NCBI RefSeq assembly: GCF_003610455.1
Contig: NZ_RAQK01000001.1
Location: forward strand, 2,108,001 to 2,172,000
Direction: 5' to 3'
From: Sulfitobacter guttiformis
Lineage (GTDB): Bacteria > Pseudomonadota > Alphaproteobacteria > Rhodobacterales > Rhodobacteraceae
DNA length: 64,000 bases
Shown here: piece by piece, positions 18,529 through 27,428 of the stretch
Position numbering within the stretch: the stretch's first letter is position 1
Layout of the letters: each line of letters starts with the position of its first letter
The notes under the pieces: generated by a model
Told to the model about the DNA's origin: nothing
The model's database searches: none
Seen by the model: the letters and a program-made list of their open reading frames with translations, nothing else
Translations under genes and position numbers: made by a program

Positions 18529-19127
18529 GGTGCCGCTCCAATCTGTTTTGTCGCTTCGTCGCAGGTCAGCACCTGTGTGACCGACCCAAGAGAGACCAGC
18601 GTAGCCTCGTGCACGTCACTGTTGAAGGCAGCACAGCCGTCCGACAGCATAACGGTATGGATATCGCGCAGATGCGCATCGCGTAGGGTGCTGGCCACAC
18701 CGCCATTGGTCACAATACCGCCGACAATAAGAGTATCTATGTCCATAGCGCGCAGAATATATTCCAGCCGCGTCTGGTAAAATGCGGAATACGCGACCTT
18801 TTCGATGGTGAAGTCAGCAGGTTTGAGCGTGTCGACAAGATCATGCCCGAACCCGCCGGGGGTAAAATCGCCATTGGTCAGAAAAGGCCGCAGCTTTTTC
18901 AGATGCGCCGCAATCAGGGGCGCCCCACCGCGACCGGGTACAAGGGTGAACTGTGCCGAAATGTAGGTACCTCCTGCGGCTATCAACGCTGCGCGCAGCG
19001 GTGCGATACGGGCAGGCAGCGCTGCAATTGCGGGAGCGGATTGACCTGCACGGCCATATGCCCCCTCAGGGTGCAAGAAGTCGTTTTGCAGATCAATGGT
19101 CAGAAGGGCAGTACGCTGCGGGTTCAT
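18525..19127 (-). CDS. Isochorismatase-fold protein with Gly in place of the nucleophilic Cys
   Basis: The 200-residue protein has the cysteine-hydrolase/isochorismatase fold: D12 in IDLQNDF and K110 in TIEKVAYSAF are the usual Asp and Lys. Amidohydrolases of the family have a Cys in the motif TNVCV; here the sequence is GIVTNGGVAST, so the Cys position is Gly143. EntB and PhzD isochorismatases also have Gly there and hydrolyse a vinyl ether rather than an amide. The gene sits between hyuA and the lyase gene, with ATGA overlaps on both sides. An amidase role, which the context would suggest, is therefore in doubt; vinyl-ether or other non-covalent chemistry is possible. Confidence 0.85.
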   Translation of the reverse strand: MNPQRTALLTIDLQNDFLHPEGAYGRAGQSAPAIAALPARIAPLRAALIAAGGTYISAQFTLVPGRGGAPLIAAHLKKLRPFLTNGDFTPGGFGHDLVDTLKPADFTIEKVAYSAFYQTRLEYILRAMDIDTLIVGGIVTNGGVASTLRDAHLRDIHTVMLSDGCAAFNSDVHEATLVSLGSVTQVLTCDEATKQIGAAP

Positions 19128-21181
19128 GTCGGGCTCCTTTCAATCACTGTATTGCCAAAGGCATCGACACGACCTGTGAGGCCCGGCTCGATCAGGACAG
19201 TTGTATCTGGCTGTTCCAGAATGGCGGGGCCTGATATTTGTGCACCAACCGGCAATTCAAGTCGGGCGTATATCTGGGTCTCGTACCACTGGCCACCAAA
19301 GTATACCTGCCGTGTGCCGCGCAGTGCTGTCTCGACACTGCCGCCTTTCGGGGCCAACGTGGACAGATCAAAGCGCGGGCGCTTGCCCGTAACGGCGGAG
19401 CGCAGATTGATGACGCGCCGCACGCCCCCCTCTAGCAGGCGACCATAGGTGGCGCGGTAGGCTGTATCGAATGCTTCGCCGATCGCGGCCTCATTTGGGG
19501 CTGTCACCTTGCCATTATCGACCGTCACCGGAAGCGGAACGCTAACTGTGTGGGTTTGACCCAAATAGGCCATATCAAGAATGAACGACGTTTGGCGGGC
19601 TTCGAAAACAGTGCGCGATGCGTCCAGCATGGCAAGGCCCTGATCCACGTGGTGTTGCATGTGCGTGACAAGGGAGGTCGTATCCACACCGTCGAGCATG
19701 GCATTGACTGTTTGAACAAAGTCTTGCCGCATGTCGGCAATCACACAGCCCATTGCCGAGGTAACACCAGGATAACGCGGGACAATAGCACGCGCCAGTC
19801 CAACCTCTTCAAGCATCGCACCTGCATGCAGTGCGCCGCCGCCGCCAAAGGGCATAAAAGCGAAGCGTTTGGGATCAAACCCGCGCTCGACCGACACAAG
19901 ACGCAGCGCGCCCGCCATTCGGCTGTTCGCCACCCGCAAAATAGCTTCGGCGGCGGTAAGTGCATCAAGGCCCAGCGGCGCGCCGACATGCTCAAGAATA
20001 GCCGCTTGTGCTGCTTCGACATCGAGGCGTGTAAGCTTGCCGCCGATCGGATTGTCAGGATCAATGCGACCCAGCACCACATTTGCATCTGTCACAGTGG
20101 GCCTTGTGTTGCCTTGCCCGTATGCCACAGGACCGGGGGTGGAGCCTGCGCTTTCGGGGCCAATGTTCAGAAGGCCGCCCTTGTCTACCCAAGCGATAGA
20201 GCCGCCACCTGCACCGATTGTCGTAATCTCGATCATGGGCGAGCGGACGACCATCCCGAAATCAATCGAGGTTTGCTGGCTCAGCATGCTTTGCCCTTGC
20301 GCGATGAGCGAGACATCGAAGGAGGTGCCGCCCATATCGCCTGTGATTACATCGGGAAAACCCGCCGCCTGAGCGATATAGCCCGCCGCAACCACACCCG
20401 CCGCAGGGCCGGACAAAGCAGTGCGCACCGGAAATTTCGTTGCCGTTGCGACGTCCATCACGCCGCCGTTGGACTGGACGATCATGAATTCACCCTTAAA
20501 ACCGTCGCCTTTCAGCGCGGTTTCGAGCCGTCCCAGATACCCCGATACTTCGGGTTGAAGATAGGCGTTGAGGGCCGTTGTCGAAAACCGCTCGAACTCG
20601 CGGATTTCGGGTAGAATTTCAGAGGAGCATGACACGTGGGCATTTGGCCAGATTTCGCGCACTGCCGCCACGGCGAGTTTCTCGTTCTCGGGATTTGCAT
20701 AGGCGTTGGCGAACAGCACTGCAACGGCGAGGCAATCCTGCGCGATAAGATTTCGGGCGGCCTCACGTACAGCATCGAGATCGACAGGTACTCTGATGGT
20801 CCCGTCGGCCAGTGTCCGTTCTGGAACCTCAAGGCGCTGGGCGCGGTCAACCACAGGTGTGAAATCACCGCGCAAACCCCACGTGCGGGGACGGTCACGG
20901 CGGCGCATCTCAAGGACATCACGCAGGCCCTGCGTGGTGATAACGCCGATCTTTGCGCCTTTACGCTCAAGTAAGGCATTGGTGCCTGCGGTTGTGCCGT
21001 GAACGACCACCGATACCTCGCTGAGGTCTTCTACCCGCGATCCGATACCGCCCAGAAAACCCGCCGACTGGTCCGGGCGTGAGGTTGGCACTTTTGCCAC
21101 CTCGGCCAATCCTGTCGCTTCGTCCAACACAAAGATATCCGTGAATGTGCCGCCTACGTCGACGCCGATCATCTTGCTCAT
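19124..21181 (-). CDS. hyuA: Hydantoinase/oxoprolinase family protein, A subunit
   Basis: The start at 21181 (MSKMIGVDVGG) makes an ATGA overlap with hyuB; a start six residues earlier is possible. The 685-residue subunit has the ASKHA-type nucleotide fold: IGVDVGGTFTDIFVLD at the N-terminus, then GDMGGTSFDV, ITTIGAGGGSIAWVD and GPESAGSTPGPVAYG. In N-methylhydantoinase and 5-oxoprolinase the A and B subunits together use ATP to open a cyclic amide; acetone carboxylases are relatives with a third small subunit, which is not seen here. The cyclic amide or imide opened is unknown. Confidence 0.9.
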   Translation of the reverse strand: MSKMIGVDVGGTFTDIFVLDEATGLAEVAKVPTSRPDQSAGFLGGIGSRVEDLSEVSVVVHGTTAGTNALLERKGAKIGVITTQGLRDVLEMRRRDRPRTWGLRGDFTPVVDRAQRLEVPERTLADGTIRVPVDLDAVREAARNLIAQDCLAVAVLFANAYANPENEKLAVAAVREIWPNAHVSCSSEILPEIREFERFSTTALNAYLQPEVSGYLGRLETALKGDGFKGEFMIVQSNGGVMDVATATKFPVRTALSGPAAGVVAAGYIAQAAGFPDVITGDMGGTSFDVSLIAQGQSMLSQQTSIDFGMVVRSPMIEITTIGAGGGSIAWVDKGGLLNIGPESAGSTPGPVAYGQGNTRPTVTDANVVLGRIDPDNPIGGKLTRLDVEAAQAAILEHVGAPLGLDALTAAEAILRVANSRMAGALRLVSVERGFDPKRFAFMPFGGGGALHAGAMLEEVGLARAIVPRYPGVTSAMGCVIADMRQDFVQTVNAMLDGVDTTSLVTHMQHHVDQGLAMLDASRTVFEARQTSFILDMAYLGQTHTVSVPLPVTVDNGKVTAPNEAAIGEAFDTAYRATYGRLLEGGVRRVINLRSAVTGKRPRFDLSTLAPKGGSVETALRGTRQVYFGGQWYETQIYARLELPVGAQISGPAILEQPDTTVLIEPGLTGRVDAFGNTVIERSPT

Positions 21182-22875
21182 GCTGTGTGCTCCTGCCATC
21201 CGGTACCGTATGTTTCAGTTGCTTTCTGTGCTGACAGGAAGCCTGCCGCGACATCGCGAGCGACAGCTTCGGGCGCGCGCGCTGATGCGGGTCCGTATCC
21301 CCCGCCGCCCGGTGTTTCCAGCCGCACAGACTGTCCTTGCTCCAACTTGATCCCAACCATTTTGGAGGCCATCGGTGGGTGCTGCCAGCCGTCCACTTGC
21401 TCGAAGCTGAAGACGTTGAGCGCGGCATCACCGCCGCCTGCGACACCGGTAGGCGCATACCGCCCCCGTTCCCCGAACAAGAACGCCTTGGCGCCGTTGC
21501 CCTCCAATACTTCGATTTCATACACAGCCCCGAGGCCGCCACGATGTGTGCCTGCCCCAGCACTGTCAGGGCGCAAAGCCCATTGTTTGAACATGACGGG
21601 ATAGGCAGCTTCGAGAATCTCCAGCGGTGGGATCGTCGCGGTGGAGATTGGCGCGTTCCCGTGGTTCAACCCGTCACCGTCGATGGCGCCGCCATGCCCG
21701 CCGCCGTAAAAGCTGAACATGACCCAAGGCTTGCCATTGTCGCGCGTGCCAGAGATCGACAGGGCATTGATGGTTCCATAGGCGTTGCCCACCACCCGCT
21801 CAGGTGCTGCGCCTGCTGCGGCGGCGAATATGACGTCGATCATTCGCAGGATTGTTTCTGTATATCCGCCCACAGGTGCGGGAAAGGGTGCCGAAAGCAG
21901 GGAGCCTTCGGGGATTTTGACAGTGATAGGTCGCATCACACCTGCATTGGCTGGCAGTGCGGGAAAGATGTGTTTGATCGCGACATAGGCAGTGGCCACT
22001 GCGGTCGGCAACGCGATGTTCACAGGTCCTGCACAGCGCGGTGCAGTACCCTCGAAGTCCAGTGTCATCGTGTCGCCCGAAATCTCTAGGGCTACAGTGA
22101 TCGGCAGGGGAACATCGGTGATGCCGTCATTGTCAAGGTAATCGGTCGCTGTCCAGCGGCCATCGGGAAGGCCCGTTAACTCAGCCCGCATCAGTGTCTC
22201 GGCACGGTCTTGAAGGGCATCAAGACCTGCACGCACGGTATCGGCCCCGTATTCGCCCAGTAGTTCGTCCATGCGCCGCACACCAAGATCAAGCGCACCC
22301 AATTGCCCGTTCAGATCACCCTGCGCTGATTGTGGCAAGCGGGTGTTGCGCATAAGGATATCGATGATGTCGGTCTGGATGACACCTGCTTTGGCGAGCC
22401 GCACAGGAGGCAGCACAAAAGCCTCCTGAAACGCATCCGTGGCGGCGGGATTGTAATTTCCCGGCACTGCACCGCCCACATCGTGCCAGTGACCGACCGA
22501 GGCAAGGTAGCAGAACAGTTTACCGTCATGGTAGTAGGGCCGCACAAGGCGCATATCGCTCAGATGTGTTCCGCCGACGTGCGCGTCGTTGAAAATGTAG
22601 ATATCGCCATCTTCAAGATCGCCATTCTGCGCAGCTTTGTCGATCACGGCCTTGACCGCAAAGCTCATCACGCCCACAAAAATCGGGAGACCTGATTTGC
22701 CCTGCACAAGGGTGTCGCCGGAAACCGCGTGATAGAGGCCATGGCTCGCGTCATGTGCCTCTGCAATGATGGGGTTAAAGGCAGCGCGAAACAGTGTCGC
22801 GTCCATCTCGTCTGCAATCTGCTCCATCCGGCCGGCCAGAACGGCCAGCGTGATGGGATCAATCTCTACGCTCAT
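21178..22875 (-). CDS. hyuB: Hydantoinase/oxoprolinase family protein, B subunit
   Basis: The 565-residue partner of hyuA. Family motifs include the N-terminal DPITLAVLAGRMEQIADEM, then AHDASHGLYHAVSG, FNDAHVGGTHLSDM, GHWHDVGG and the late ETPGGGGYGPA. This subunit carries the metal and catalytic amide site in oxoprolinase-type enzymes. It is preceded by the tautomerase-SnoaL fusion gene and followed by hyuA, with four-base overlaps on both sides. The full six-gene block is thus one tightly coupled operon. Confidence 0.9.
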   Translation of the reverse strand: MSVEIDPITLAVLAGRMEQIADEMDATLFRAAFNPIIAEAHDASHGLYHAVSGDTLVQGKSGLPIFVGVMSFAVKAVIDKAAQNGDLEDGDIYIFNDAHVGGTHLSDMRLVRPYYHDGKLFCYLASVGHWHDVGGAVPGNYNPAATDAFQEAFVLPPVRLAKAGVIQTDIIDILMRNTRLPQSAQGDLNGQLGALDLGVRRMDELLGEYGADTVRAGLDALQDRAETLMRAELTGLPDGRWTATDYLDNDGITDVPLPITVALEISGDTMTLDFEGTAPRCAGPVNIALPTAVATAYVAIKHIFPALPANAGVMRPITVKIPEGSLLSAPFPAPVGGYTETILRMIDVIFAAAAGAAPERVVGNAYGTINALSISGTRDNGKPWVMFSFYGGGHGGAIDGDGLNHGNAPISTATIPPLEILEAAYPVMFKQWALRPDSAGAGTHRGGLGAVYEIEVLEGNGAKAFLFGERGRYAPTGVAGGGDAALNVFSFEQVDGWQHPPMASKMVGIKLEQGQSVRLETPGGGGYGPASARAPEAVARDVAAGFLSAQKATETYGTGWQEHTA

Positions 22876-23438
22876 GTTTTTCCCTTATGTTCAGCAATAT
22901 CATTCCATACGTCCTGCCGTGTGAGCAGGCCTGCGGTCACTTCGAATCGGTCGATAAATCGGATGCCCTCAAATGGGGTGCCATCAGGCCACTCGCCGCT
23001 CAGCGTGCCGCGACAATAGACAATGGCGTGTGCCTGCGGCGAGTGCAGGGCGTCAAAACCTTCATAGGTTTTTTTCACAAAACGGTAGCGCGGCGCCGCC
23101 CACTCAATCAGCGCTGCAAGGCTGTGCAGTTCCGGTGCGCCGGGAAAGTTCATGGTGAAATCCGGTCCCAGCAGAGCCTGTGCCTGTTTCAAATTACGCG
23201 CTTCCATTGCGCCCAGAAACCCGCGAATGATTTCGACGGGATCGGGCAGCGCCCGCGCGCCATTGCGGTGCTCGCGTCCGCGCATGTAAGCTGCGTGCGG
23301 CATCTCGTGAATCATCACAGTCACGGCCTCGGGGGGGGCTGGCACAACGATTCGAACCGCATCGGTGAGCGCACGTCCCAGCCTGCCTTTCTCCTCGTCG
23401 GTATAGCCTTCAAGTACGTGAAGTTCGAGTACCGGCAT
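22872..23438 (-). CDS. 4-oxalocrotonate tautomerase-like domain fused to a SnoaL/NTF2-like domain
   Basis: Residues 1-65 look like a 4-oxalocrotonate tautomerase: MPVLELHVLEGYTDEEK supplies the N-terminal Pro that acts as general base after Met removal, and VTVMIHEMPHAAYMRG matches the family's second half. Residues about 70-185 look like a SnoaL/NTF2 fold (EIIRGFLGAMEARNLKQAQALLGPDF, then a C-terminal IRFIDRFEV strand). The two are joined by a short linker. The pair suggests keto-enol isomerisation plus dehydration, hydration or aldol chemistry. It is the first gene of the Hyu operon, so it probably acts on the same substrate. The fusion could also be regulatory or structural. Confidence 0.75.
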   Translation of the reverse strand: MPVLELHVLEGYTDEEKGRLGRALTDAVRIVVPAPPEAVTVMIHEMPHAAYMRGREHRNGARALPDPVEIIRGFLGAMEARNLKQAQALLGPDFTMNFPGAPELHSLAALIEWAAPRYRFVKKTYEGFDALHSPQAHAIVYCRGTLSGEWPDGTPFEGIRFIDRFEVTAGLLTRQDVWNDIAEHKGKT

Positions 23439-23581
23439 TTCTTTCCCCCAAAGTATTTGTATCTTTTATAATACAGATAATTATTCAGGCATAGAACAAA
23501 TATTTCACAAACCGTAGTACAGTTTTCTTGCAATTGCGCAAAACGCCGTTACGGTTAACGAATATTAGGAGATGACCTGCA
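23439..23581. promoter_or_regulatory. Divergent promoter region of the Hyu operon and the HutC-type regulator
   Basis: This AT-rich 143-base gap must hold the promoters of both operons. A TATAAT box is seen at 23467-23472 on the plus strand. A short inverted repeat CGTTA-CGGT-TAACG lies at 23547-23560, just before the AGGAGATGACC ribosome-binding site of the regulator gene. Either the AT-rich centre or this repeat could bind the regulator; no canonical HutC operator is obvious. Confidence 0.4.
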
Positions 23582-24397
23582 ATGTCTGCAAAACCCGGTG
23601 ATACGTCTGTGAGCAGCCTTCCGGAGGGGGGGAAGTCGCGCCGCGTCTACTTGCAGCTTTTGGATGGAATTACGCGCGGCACATATGCCGATGGGACAAT
23701 CCTGCCTGGCGAACAGAAGCTGGCGGCCTTGCTGGATGTGTCGCGGGTTACGCTGCGACGTGCGCTTGATACGCTGGAGGCAGAGGGGTTGATTGATCGC
23801 CGTGCTGGTGTAGGCACACGGGTTTGCGCCCCCGCCGAGCGTCCGTCGATGGCGGCTGACTTCACAACGCTGATGCCTCAGGTGGTCCAGATGGGTCACG
23901 AAACAACCGCCCGTCTGTTGTCTTTCAGCTATGGTGTGCCGCCAGCCGTTGTTGCGGAGGCGATGAAGATTTCGCCTTCCGCAAACGTCCAGACCGCCGT
24001 GCGGCTGCGCCTTATCGAGGGGCAGCCTTTTTCGCATCTGACGACATATGTCCCCGAGGAGATTGCGCAAAACTATTCGGAATCGGAGTTGGCCACGACG
24101 CCTCTGTTCCGCCTGCTGGAGCGGTCGGGTGTAAAGGTCGAGACCGCAGACCAAAGTGTCAGCGCCACGCTCGCCTCGCCTGAAGTGGCGGCTCATCTGG
24201 GATTGAGCGTCGGGGCGCCATTGTTGGCGCTCAACCGTGTTGTGCGTGATGCGCGGGGCGGCGGGGTCGAGTATCTTGCAGCGCTCTACAGGCCAGATAT
24301 GTTCAAGTTGGAAATGAAGCTGAGCCGTGTAGGGGCGGGGGATGCGCGTCATTGGGAACCTGTGGTCAACGCGGGCCGTGCGGAGGCTGCCGAATGA
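23582..24397 (+). CDS. GntR family regulator, HutC type with UTRA domain
   Basis: The 271-residue protein has a winged helix at about 20-85 (ILPGEQKLAALLDVSRVTLRRALDTLEAEGLI) and a UTRA ligand domain at about 100-245. An RRAGVGTRV wing joins the two. HutC-type proteins sense small catabolic molecules such as urocanate. The gene is divergent from the Hyu operon and overlaps the LeuC-like gene (ATGA), so it probably senses an intermediate and controls both arms. The AGGAGATGA sequence upstream supports the start. Confidence 0.88.
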   Translation: MSAKPGDTSVSSLPEGGKSRRVYLQLLDGITRGTYADGTILPGEQKLAALLDVSRVTLRRALDTLEAEGLIDRRAGVGTRVCAPAERPSMAADFTTLMPQVVQMGHETTARLLSFSYGVPPAVVAEAMKISPSANVQTAVRLRLIEGQPFSHLTTYVPEEIAQNYSESELATTPLFRLLERSGVKVETADQSVSATLASPEVAAHLGLSVGAPLLALNRVVRDARGGGVEYLAALYRPDMFKLEMKLSRVGAGDARHWEPVVNAGRAEAAE

Positions 24398-25788
24398 GCA
24401 CTTCGCTAACCTTGCTCGACAAACTATGGGCTGCGCACGAGATTTTGCGCCGCGAAGACGGCACGTCCCTGTTGTGGGTCGACAGGCATCTTGTGCACGA
24501 AGGCTCTCATCACGCATTTGCAAAGCTGCGCGAGCGCGGGATGACCGTAGCGCACCCCGCACTGACATTCGGTGTAGTGGATCATTACGCCCCGACCCGC
24601 GCCGGAGAGGTTGCCGCAGACATTCGCGGCATGATCACCAAGCTGGGCGAGAACGCACGGGGTGCAAGCATCCGGTTGTTCGATCTGCATGATCCCGCTC
24701 AGGGTATTGTCCATGTGATCGGCCCCGAGCAGGGCCTGACCCTGCCCGGTTTGCTGATTAACTGCGGGGATAGCCACACCTCGACACACGGTGCGTTTGG
24801 CGCGCTTGCTTTTGGCGTTGGTGCGACCGAGGTTGCCCATATTCTCGCGACGCAGACAATCTGGCAAAAGCGGCCAAAGACAATGCAAATTACATTTCGC
24901 GGCACTCTAGGTGCGGGAGTTACGGCAAAAGACATGGCGCTCCACTGGATTGCGGCGCTTGGTACGGGTGGCGCGCAGGGTTTTGCGGTGGAATACGCGG
25001 GCGATGCCGTGCGCGGTCTAAGTATGGAAGGGCGCATGACCCTCTGCAACCTTAGCATCGAGGGTGGCGCTCGCATGGGCTTGGTCGCGCCGGATCAGGT
25101 GACCTTCGACTACTTGAAGGGTCGCCCCTTTGCGCCCCGAGGTGCCGAATGGGACACAGCAGTAAGGGATTGGAGCAAGCTTTCCTCGGATGGTGGTAGT
25201 ACATTCGAGCGCGAAGCCGAATTCGACGCCGCCGCTATTGCGCCGACAGTGACATGGGGCACATCGCCCGAGGATGCCTTACCGATAAGTGGCGCTGTGC
25301 CTGATCCCGATAAATCGGCGACAAACGCGCAGAGTACGAAAGCATCTATCGAGTATATGGGGCTGGAGGCAGGTATGCCGCTGACGGGGATTGTGGTGGA
25401 TCAGGTGTTCATCGGGTCCTGCACCAATGGCCGGATTGAGGATTTGCGCATGGCCGCAAGGGTGCTTGAAGGGCGCAAGGCAGTCGTGCCCGGCCTCGTT
25501 TCCCCCGGCTCTGCCTTGGTCAAAAAACAGGCTGAAGACGAGGGTCTGGCAAAGATATTTATCGACGCGGGATTGGAGTGGGCCGGCTCTGGGTGCTCGA
25601 TGTGTGTGGGCATGAACGGTGATCTGGTAGAGGCAGGAAAACGTTGTGCTTCGTCAACAAACCGCAATTTCAAAGGCCGTCAGGGACGTGGGGCGCGCAC
25701 CCATCTGATGAGCCCCGCAATGGTTGCCGCAGCTGCGGTAACGGGCCATCTGACTGACGTGCGGCCCTTGTTGGAGGGACGGGTATGA
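24394..25788 (+). CDS. leuC: Aconitase-family hydratase large subunit (LeuC-like)
   Basis: The start at 24394 (MSTSLTLLDKLWAAHEIL) gives 464 residues, the normal LeuC length, and an ATGA overlap with the regulator gene. Three [4Fe-4S] ligands are visible: C343 in IGSCTNG, and C401 and C404 in GSGCSMC. NCGDSHTSTHGAFGALAFGVGATEV and the late RNFKGRQGRG motif match the family. LeuC normally isomerises isopropylmalate, but no leuA or leuB is near and the gene lies in a catabolic operon with a HutC regulator and TRAP importer. Hydration of maleate, dimethylmaleate or a similar unsaturated diacid is therefore likelier. The symbol denotes family, not function. Confidence 0.85.
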   Translation: MSTSLTLLDKLWAAHEILRREDGTSLLWVDRHLVHEGSHHAFAKLRERGMTVAHPALTFGVVDHYAPTRAGEVAADIRGMITKLGENARGASIRLFDLHDPAQGIVHVIGPEQGLTLPGLLINCGDSHTSTHGAFGALAFGVGATEVAHILATQTIWQKRPKTMQITFRGTLGAGVTAKDMALHWIAALGTGGAQGFAVEYAGDAVRGLSMEGRMTLCNLSIEGGARMGLVAPDQVTFDYLKGRPFAPRGAEWDTAVRDWSKLSSDGGSTFEREAEFDAAAIAPTVTWGTSPEDALPISGAVPDPDKSATNAQSTKASIEYMGLEAGMPLTGIVVDQVFIGSCTNGRIEDLRMAARVLEGRKAVVPGLVSPGSALVKKQAEDEGLAKIFIDAGLEWAGSGCSMCVGMNGDLVEAGKRCASSTNRNFKGRQGRGARTHLMSPAMVAAAAVTGHLTDVRPLLEGRV

Positions 25789-26372
25789 GCGGTTGGGAGA
25801 CTCTGAGCGGAACAGCCGTGGCTTTGTCGCAAGACAATATAGATACAGATCAGTTGATCCCTGCGCGATTTATGTCGCAGCCGCGCAGCGCGGGTTACGG
25901 CGGGTTTCTGCTGCATGATGTGCGCGGCGCCCAAGCCAGCCACCCGTTGGAGCACCACAGGCCGCAGATCCTTATTGCAGGGCGAAATTTTGGCAGTGGC
26001 AGCAGCCGTGAGGCGGCGGTCTACGCGCTGGTTGATTTCGGGATCAGGGCGGTTTTCGCCCCCAGCTTTGGCGATATCTTTGCGGGAAATGCGGTCAACA
26101 ATGGCCTGCTGGCCGCGCAGATCGATGCGGACCTGGCCGCAGATCTGATTTCGGCACTGGGGGATGGTGCCGCGCCTGCGCGCGTTGATCTGACAACAGG
26201 GCATGCGACAGTAGCGGGACGTGAAGTGGCCTTTACCCTCGATCCGGTAAGCCGGCAGAAATTGATCAACGGGTGGGATGACATCGACATGACCCTTGAC
26301 CATTCAGACGAAATTTCGACGTTTCGCGCGGCCCGCCTTGCCGCGCATTCATGGGCTTTGCCCGCAATCTAA
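25785..26372 (+). CDS. leuD: Aconitase-family hydratase small subunit (LeuD-like)
   Basis: The 195-residue protein is the usual LeuD size. ALSQDNIDTDQLIPARFM near the N-terminus and AGRNFGSGSSREAAVYAL near 65-82 are the substrate-binding swivel-domain motifs. FAPSFGDIFAGNAVNNGLL follows. It overlaps the large-subunit gene by four bases, consistent with a 1:1 complex. Residues just after the first conserved motif normally decide substrate specificity; here the loop reads MSQPRSAGYGGF, which should be compared with maleate and dimethylmaleate hydratases. Confidence 0.87.
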   Translation: MSGWETLSGTAVALSQDNIDTDQLIPARFMSQPRSAGYGGFLLHDVRGAQASHPLEHHRPQILIAGRNFGSGSSREAAVYALVDFGIRAVFAPSFGDIFAGNAVNNGLLAAQIDADLAADLISALGDGAAPARVDLTTGHATVAGREVAFTLDPVSRQKLINGWDDIDMTLDHSDEISTFRAARLAAHSWALPAI

Positions 26373-26421
26373 AACAAAACCAACGGCGCAAAATGTGCCA
26401 ATCAACAGGGAGAACGACCAA

Positions 26422-27420
26422 ATGAAACATACTATTCTCGGCGGCATCCTCGCCACAACTGCTCTGGCCGGAACAGCTTACGCTCAAGAGACGCTAACAG
26501 CCGTTCACGCCTTTCCTGAATCACTGGTCTATACCAAAAGCTTTCTGGAATTTGTCGACAAGGTAAACGCCGCAGGCGAAGGTGTCATCCAGATCGAAGT
26601 ACGCGGTGGACCCGAAGCCATCGGCATGTTCCAGCAGCCCGACGCTGTGCGCAGCGGTGTGGTCGATATGGTCTACACGCCGGGTAGTTTTTACGCCGGT
26701 GCATTGCCTGAAAAAGACGCGCTCGTGACATCCAACAAAGTCGCTTCCGAAGTGCGTGCAAACGGCGGCATCGAACTCATCGACCAAATCCATCAGGAAA
26801 AGATGGGCGTAAAGTACCTCGGCTGGTTCGATTCCGGTGTGTGCTACAACCTGTGGACACGCGATGAGCCTACATTGGATGCGGATGGCAACCTTGACGT
26901 GACAGGCCTCAAGCTCCGCGGCAACGCGGTCTATAACGCCTTCTTCACCGATTATCTTGGCGCACAGGTCATCGACCTCCCGACCACCGAAGTTTACTCG
27001 GCGCTCGAGCGTGGCGTGGTGGATGCGACAGGCTGGACACAGATCGGCCTGATCGACCTGAAGTGGAACGAGTTCCTTAACTACCGCATCGAGCCATGCT
27101 TTTTCTCGACCGACCTAGGCACGATCGTGAACCTCGAAAAATGGAACAGCTTGTCAGAAGAGGCGCGCACCATCGTACAAGATGTGGCAATTGCTCACGA
27201 AGCTGAATCAGCTGAAAAACTCGGTGCGGTGCGGGATGCTGATTTCAAAGCACTCGAAGATGCCGGCATGACTGTCATCACACTCGAGGGCGACGCTGCC
27301 GATGCATACCTCGAAGCAGCTGTGTCCAGCACATGGGAGCGGATGAAGGCGTTGATGGAAGAAAGCCCGCAAGGTGCCGACAACTACGACAAACTGATCG
27401 AACTTTTCTATACAAAGTAG
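26422..27420 (+). CDS. TRAP transporter solute-binding protein, DctP family
   Basis: The start at 26422 (MKHTILGGIL) follows a CAGGGAGAACGACC ribosome-binding region and opens a Sec signal peptide ending TAYAQE; the longer frame would overlap leuD. The 332-residue protein has the DctP pattern, with EVRGGPEAIGMFQQPDAVRSGVVDM and the conserved LKLRGNAVYNAFF arginine segment that binds the ligand carboxylate. YSALERGVVDATGW is also typical. It captures an organic acid for the DctQ/DctM proteins encoded next. Confidence 0.92.
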   Translation: MKHTILGGILATTALAGTAYAQETLTAVHAFPESLVYTKSFLEFVDKVNAAGEGVIQIEVRGGPEAIGMFQQPDAVRSGVVDMVYTPGSFYAGALPEKDALVTSNKVASEVRANGGIELIDQIHQEKMGVKYLGWFDSGVCYNLWTRDEPTLDADGNLDVTGLKLRGNAVYNAFFTDYLGAQVIDLPTTEVYSALERGVVDATGWTQIGLIDLKWNEFLNYRIEPCFFSTDLGTIVNLEKWNSLSEEARTIVQDVAIAHEAESAEKLGAVRDADFKALEDAGMTVITLEGDAADAYLEAAVSSTWERMKALMEESPQGADNYDKLIELFYTK

Positions 27421-27428
27421 GCCAGACG

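Noticed and set aside
4979..22875. Complete creatinine to sarcosine route (creatininase, N-methylhydantoinase, carbamoylsarcosine hydrolase)
   Set aside because: The three families are present but in two separate operons with different regulators, the isochorismatase-fold protein lacks the Cys needed for carbamoylsarcosine hydrolysis, and no creatinase, creatinine deaminase or sarcosine oxidase is seen.
24394..26372. Leucine biosynthesis operon
   Set aside because: leuC- and leuD-like genes are present, but leuA and leuB are absent and neighbours are a UTRA regulator and TRAP importer, so a biosynthetic role is not supported.
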